Source of the DNA: Paracoccaceae bacterium
GTDB lineage: Bacteria; Pseudomonadota; Alphaproteobacteria; Rhodobacterales; Rhodobacteraceae
Direction: 5' to 3'
Assembly: GCA_007120685.1 (NCBI GenBank)
Contig: SKNG01000423.1
Location: 1-6,226, forward strand
Length of the DNA: 6,226 nt
The stretch's first letter is position 1; every line of letters begins with the position of its first letter. The position numbers were made by a program, and so were the translations under genes. The notes under the pieces were generated by a model, which saw only the letters and a program-made list of their open reading frames with translations, was not told where the DNA came from and searched no databases. Below are positions 4,900 to 6,226 of the stretch, in pieces.

Positions 4900-5987
4900 C
4901 AGGCAAGCGGAACCACGCAATCGCAGATGCGCAGGCTGACGCGCTGGCCGATCTCGTGCTGCGCGCCGGGGCCGGAGATGACGATCATGCAGCGCTCGCC
5001 CTCCTGCACCCAGTAGATCTGGTCATGGCCGCGAAACTCGCGCCCGGTGATCACGGCGGGGCCGTTCGGGTTCGGCTCCAGCATGATCTGTTCGGGCCGC
5101 ACTGCCAGCGTCACCGCGCCATTGGCCGCACGCGACAGCGGCAGGTTGCCAAAAGCGGTATCGGCATTCATGCCACTGGCCGTGCCGGTCAGGATGTTCG
5201 ACCGGCCGATGAAATTGGCGACGAATTCGGTGGCGGGGTTGCGGTAAAGCTCGTCGGGGGTGCCGATCTGCACCACGCGGCCGGCATCCATCACCGCAAT
5301 CCGGTCAGCGAGCGCCAGTGCCTCCTCCTGGTCATGGGTGACAAGGATGCCTGCCGAGCCCGAGGATTTCAGCAGCTTGCGCACCTCTTGCCGGGTTTCC
5401 ACCCGCATCTTGGCGTCAAGGTTGGAAAACGGCTCGTCCAGCAGGATCAGCCGCGGCGCCACGGCCAGCGAGCGCGCCAGCGCCACGCGCTGCTGCTGGC
5501 CGCCGGAAAGCTGATGGGGCTTGCGCAGGCCCAGCCCCTCCAGCCCCACCAGGCGCAGCATTTCCTCGGCCCGCGCAGTGGCCTGCGCCCGGCTCATCCC
5601 GCGCAGGCCGAATTTCACGTTTTCCAGAACATCCAGATGCGGAAACAGCGCATAGTCCTGAAAGACGAAGCCGATGCCGCGGGCCTCGGGCGGCAGGCCG
5701 GTGATGTCGCGGCCATCGAGCCGGATGCGCCCCTCGTCTGGCGCCTCGAACCCGCCGATCATGCGCAGCGTCGTGGTCTTGCCGCAGCCCGAGGGGCCCA
5801 GCAGCGCCAGCAACTCCCCCTCGCCAAGTGACAGGCTCACCCGTTCCACCGCCGCGCCCTGCGCATGGTCAAAGGTCTTGCGCAGGCGTTCGACTTCCAG
5901 CAGCGGCTTGGCGGGCCTCTGCCGAAAGCCCAGCGGCGAGGCATCGGCGGGCATGCGGAAGGACAGGATCTTCGGGCGTTCGTTCAT
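4899..5987 (-). CDS. ABC transporter ATP-binding protein, Fe3+ (FbpC)/polyamine (PotA) class
   Basis: A 362-residue importer ATPase that powers uptake through inner-membrane permeases. Motifs in order: Walker A GPSGCGKT (64-71), Q-loop Gln110 in VFQDYALFP, signature LSGGQQQR (160-167), Walker B LILLDE (180-185), D-loop SNLD (188-191) and H-loop His218 in VTHDQEEA. A TOBE_2-type domain occupies about 293-360 with the family mark VRPEQ (297-301). About 28 residues precede the usual start (LLEVERLRKTF, 29-39), an extension compared with typical FbpC. The start is supported by GGAGA 7 nt upstream, and the gene begins 3 nt after the permease stop, indicating coupled translation. The permease fragment resembles Fe3+-type FbpB, which favours iron(III) as the substrate. 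Polyamine or 2-aminoethylphosphonate remain possible because the binding protein is not in the window. Confidence 0.92.
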   Translation of the reverse strand: MNERPKILSFRMPADASPLGFRQRPAKPLLEVERLRKTFDHAQGAAVERVSLSLGEGELLALLGPSGCGKTTTLRMIGGFEAPDEGRIRLDGRDITGLPPEARGIGFVFQDYALFPHLDVLENVKFGLRGMSRAQATARAEEMLRLVGLEGLGLRKPHQLSGGQQQRVALARSLAVAPRLILLDEPFSNLDAKMRVETRQEVRKLLKSSGSAGILVTHDQEEALALADRIAVMDAGRVVQIGTPDELYRNPATEFVANFIGRSNILTGTASGMNADTAFGNLPLSRAANGAVTLAVRPEQIMLEPNPNGPAVITGREFRGHDQIYWVQEGERCMIVISGPGAQHEIGQRVSLRICDCVVPLA

Positions 5988-5990
5988 CGC

Positions 5991-6226
5991 TCACTCTCCG
6001 GCCTTACGGTCATGGCGCAAAACCACGCCCACGAAAAGCCCCGAGAAAAGGATGATCGCCGCGGCATGGGGGGCGGCGTCGATCAGCATCCCCTCTGACG
6101 TGCGTGAGAACATGGTGATCGCCAGCGACCGGAAGCCGGTGGGCGCCAGCAGGAAGGCGATGGGCAGTTCCTTCATGGCGATGACGAAGACCAGCACCAT
6201 GCCGGCAACGACACCCGGGCGGATCA
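5991..6226 (-). CDS. ABC transporter inner-membrane permease, C-terminal 77 residues (Fe3+/FbpB-like)
   Basis: The frame is open from the right edge to a TGA at 5993-5991. It opens with IRPGVVAG, which fits the end of the cytoplasmic EAA loop that docks on the ATPase. VLVFVIAMKELPIAFLLAP follows as a membrane segment with the KELP motif common in Fe3+-type permeases. The closing stretch AAAIILFSGLFVGVVL is the last helix, followed by a charged tail (RHDRKAGE). Its end carries the ribosome binding site of the downstream ATPase, so the two genes form an operon. Proteins of this type are usually fused double permeases of over 500 residues; most of it lies outside the window, so that cannot be verified. 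Confidence 0.85.
   Translation of the reverse strand, partial: IRPGVVAGMVLVFVIAMKELPIAFLLAPTGFRSLAITMFSRTSEGMLIDAAPHAAAIILFSGLFVGVVLRHDRKAGE

Noticed and set aside
4956..5831. Plus-strand 291-codon open frame opposite the ABC ATPase
   Set aside because: The minus strand carries all ABC ATPase motifs in order. The plus frame is an antisense shadow common in GC-rich DNA.

Overview
The window reads as a high-GC alphaproteobacterial chromosome, most likely Rhodobacteraceae (Paracoccus/Rhodobacter-like). This rests on GC-rich third codon positions, the protein style of the MoxR and MltB genes, and the lytic transglycosylase and iron-type ABC genes. The genus is an inference; no marker gene is present.

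Layout. (1) Positions 1-658, minus: the first 219 codons of a CoxD-type MoxR AAA ATPase that starts at TTG and runs off the left edge. (2) 659-1021: a spacer of about 360 bp with no confident gene. It carries a 31-codon ORF with an amidohydrolase-like motif and ends in a strong promoter with an embedded 22-bp dyad. (3) 1022-2887, plus: a compact operon of an ArsR-family repressor, an ArsP-type (PF03773/DUF318) permease, and a universal stress protein that overlaps the permease by 4 bp. (4) 2884-3420, minus: a broken transposase-like ORF (IS1634/IS4 type) fused in frame to sequence I do not recognise. (5) 3460-3554: a cluster of perfect inverted repeats plus an 18-bp direct repeat at the 3' end of mltB. 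(6) 3553-4818, minus: an MltB-type lytic transglycosylase lipoprotein. (7) 4899-6226, minus: an Fe3+/polyamine-class ABC ATPase, preceded 3 nt upstream by the C-terminus of its inner-membrane permease.

How the genes may work together. The central operon looks like a self-regulated metalloid or thiol-reactive toxicant efflux unit. The repressor carries a vicinal Cys pair near its C-terminus, and the permease has the Cys-x-Cys motif of the ArsP family. The small stress protein ends in Cys-Cys and has lost one glycine of its nucleotide-binding motif. The promoter places the repressor ATG at the predicted transcription start, so the repressor may be translated from a leaderless mRNA. The adjacent IS remnant and repeats suggest the operon sits at a rearranged, accessory junction between housekeeping blocks. 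The right-hand block (mltB and the ABC genes) looks like ordinary chromosome.
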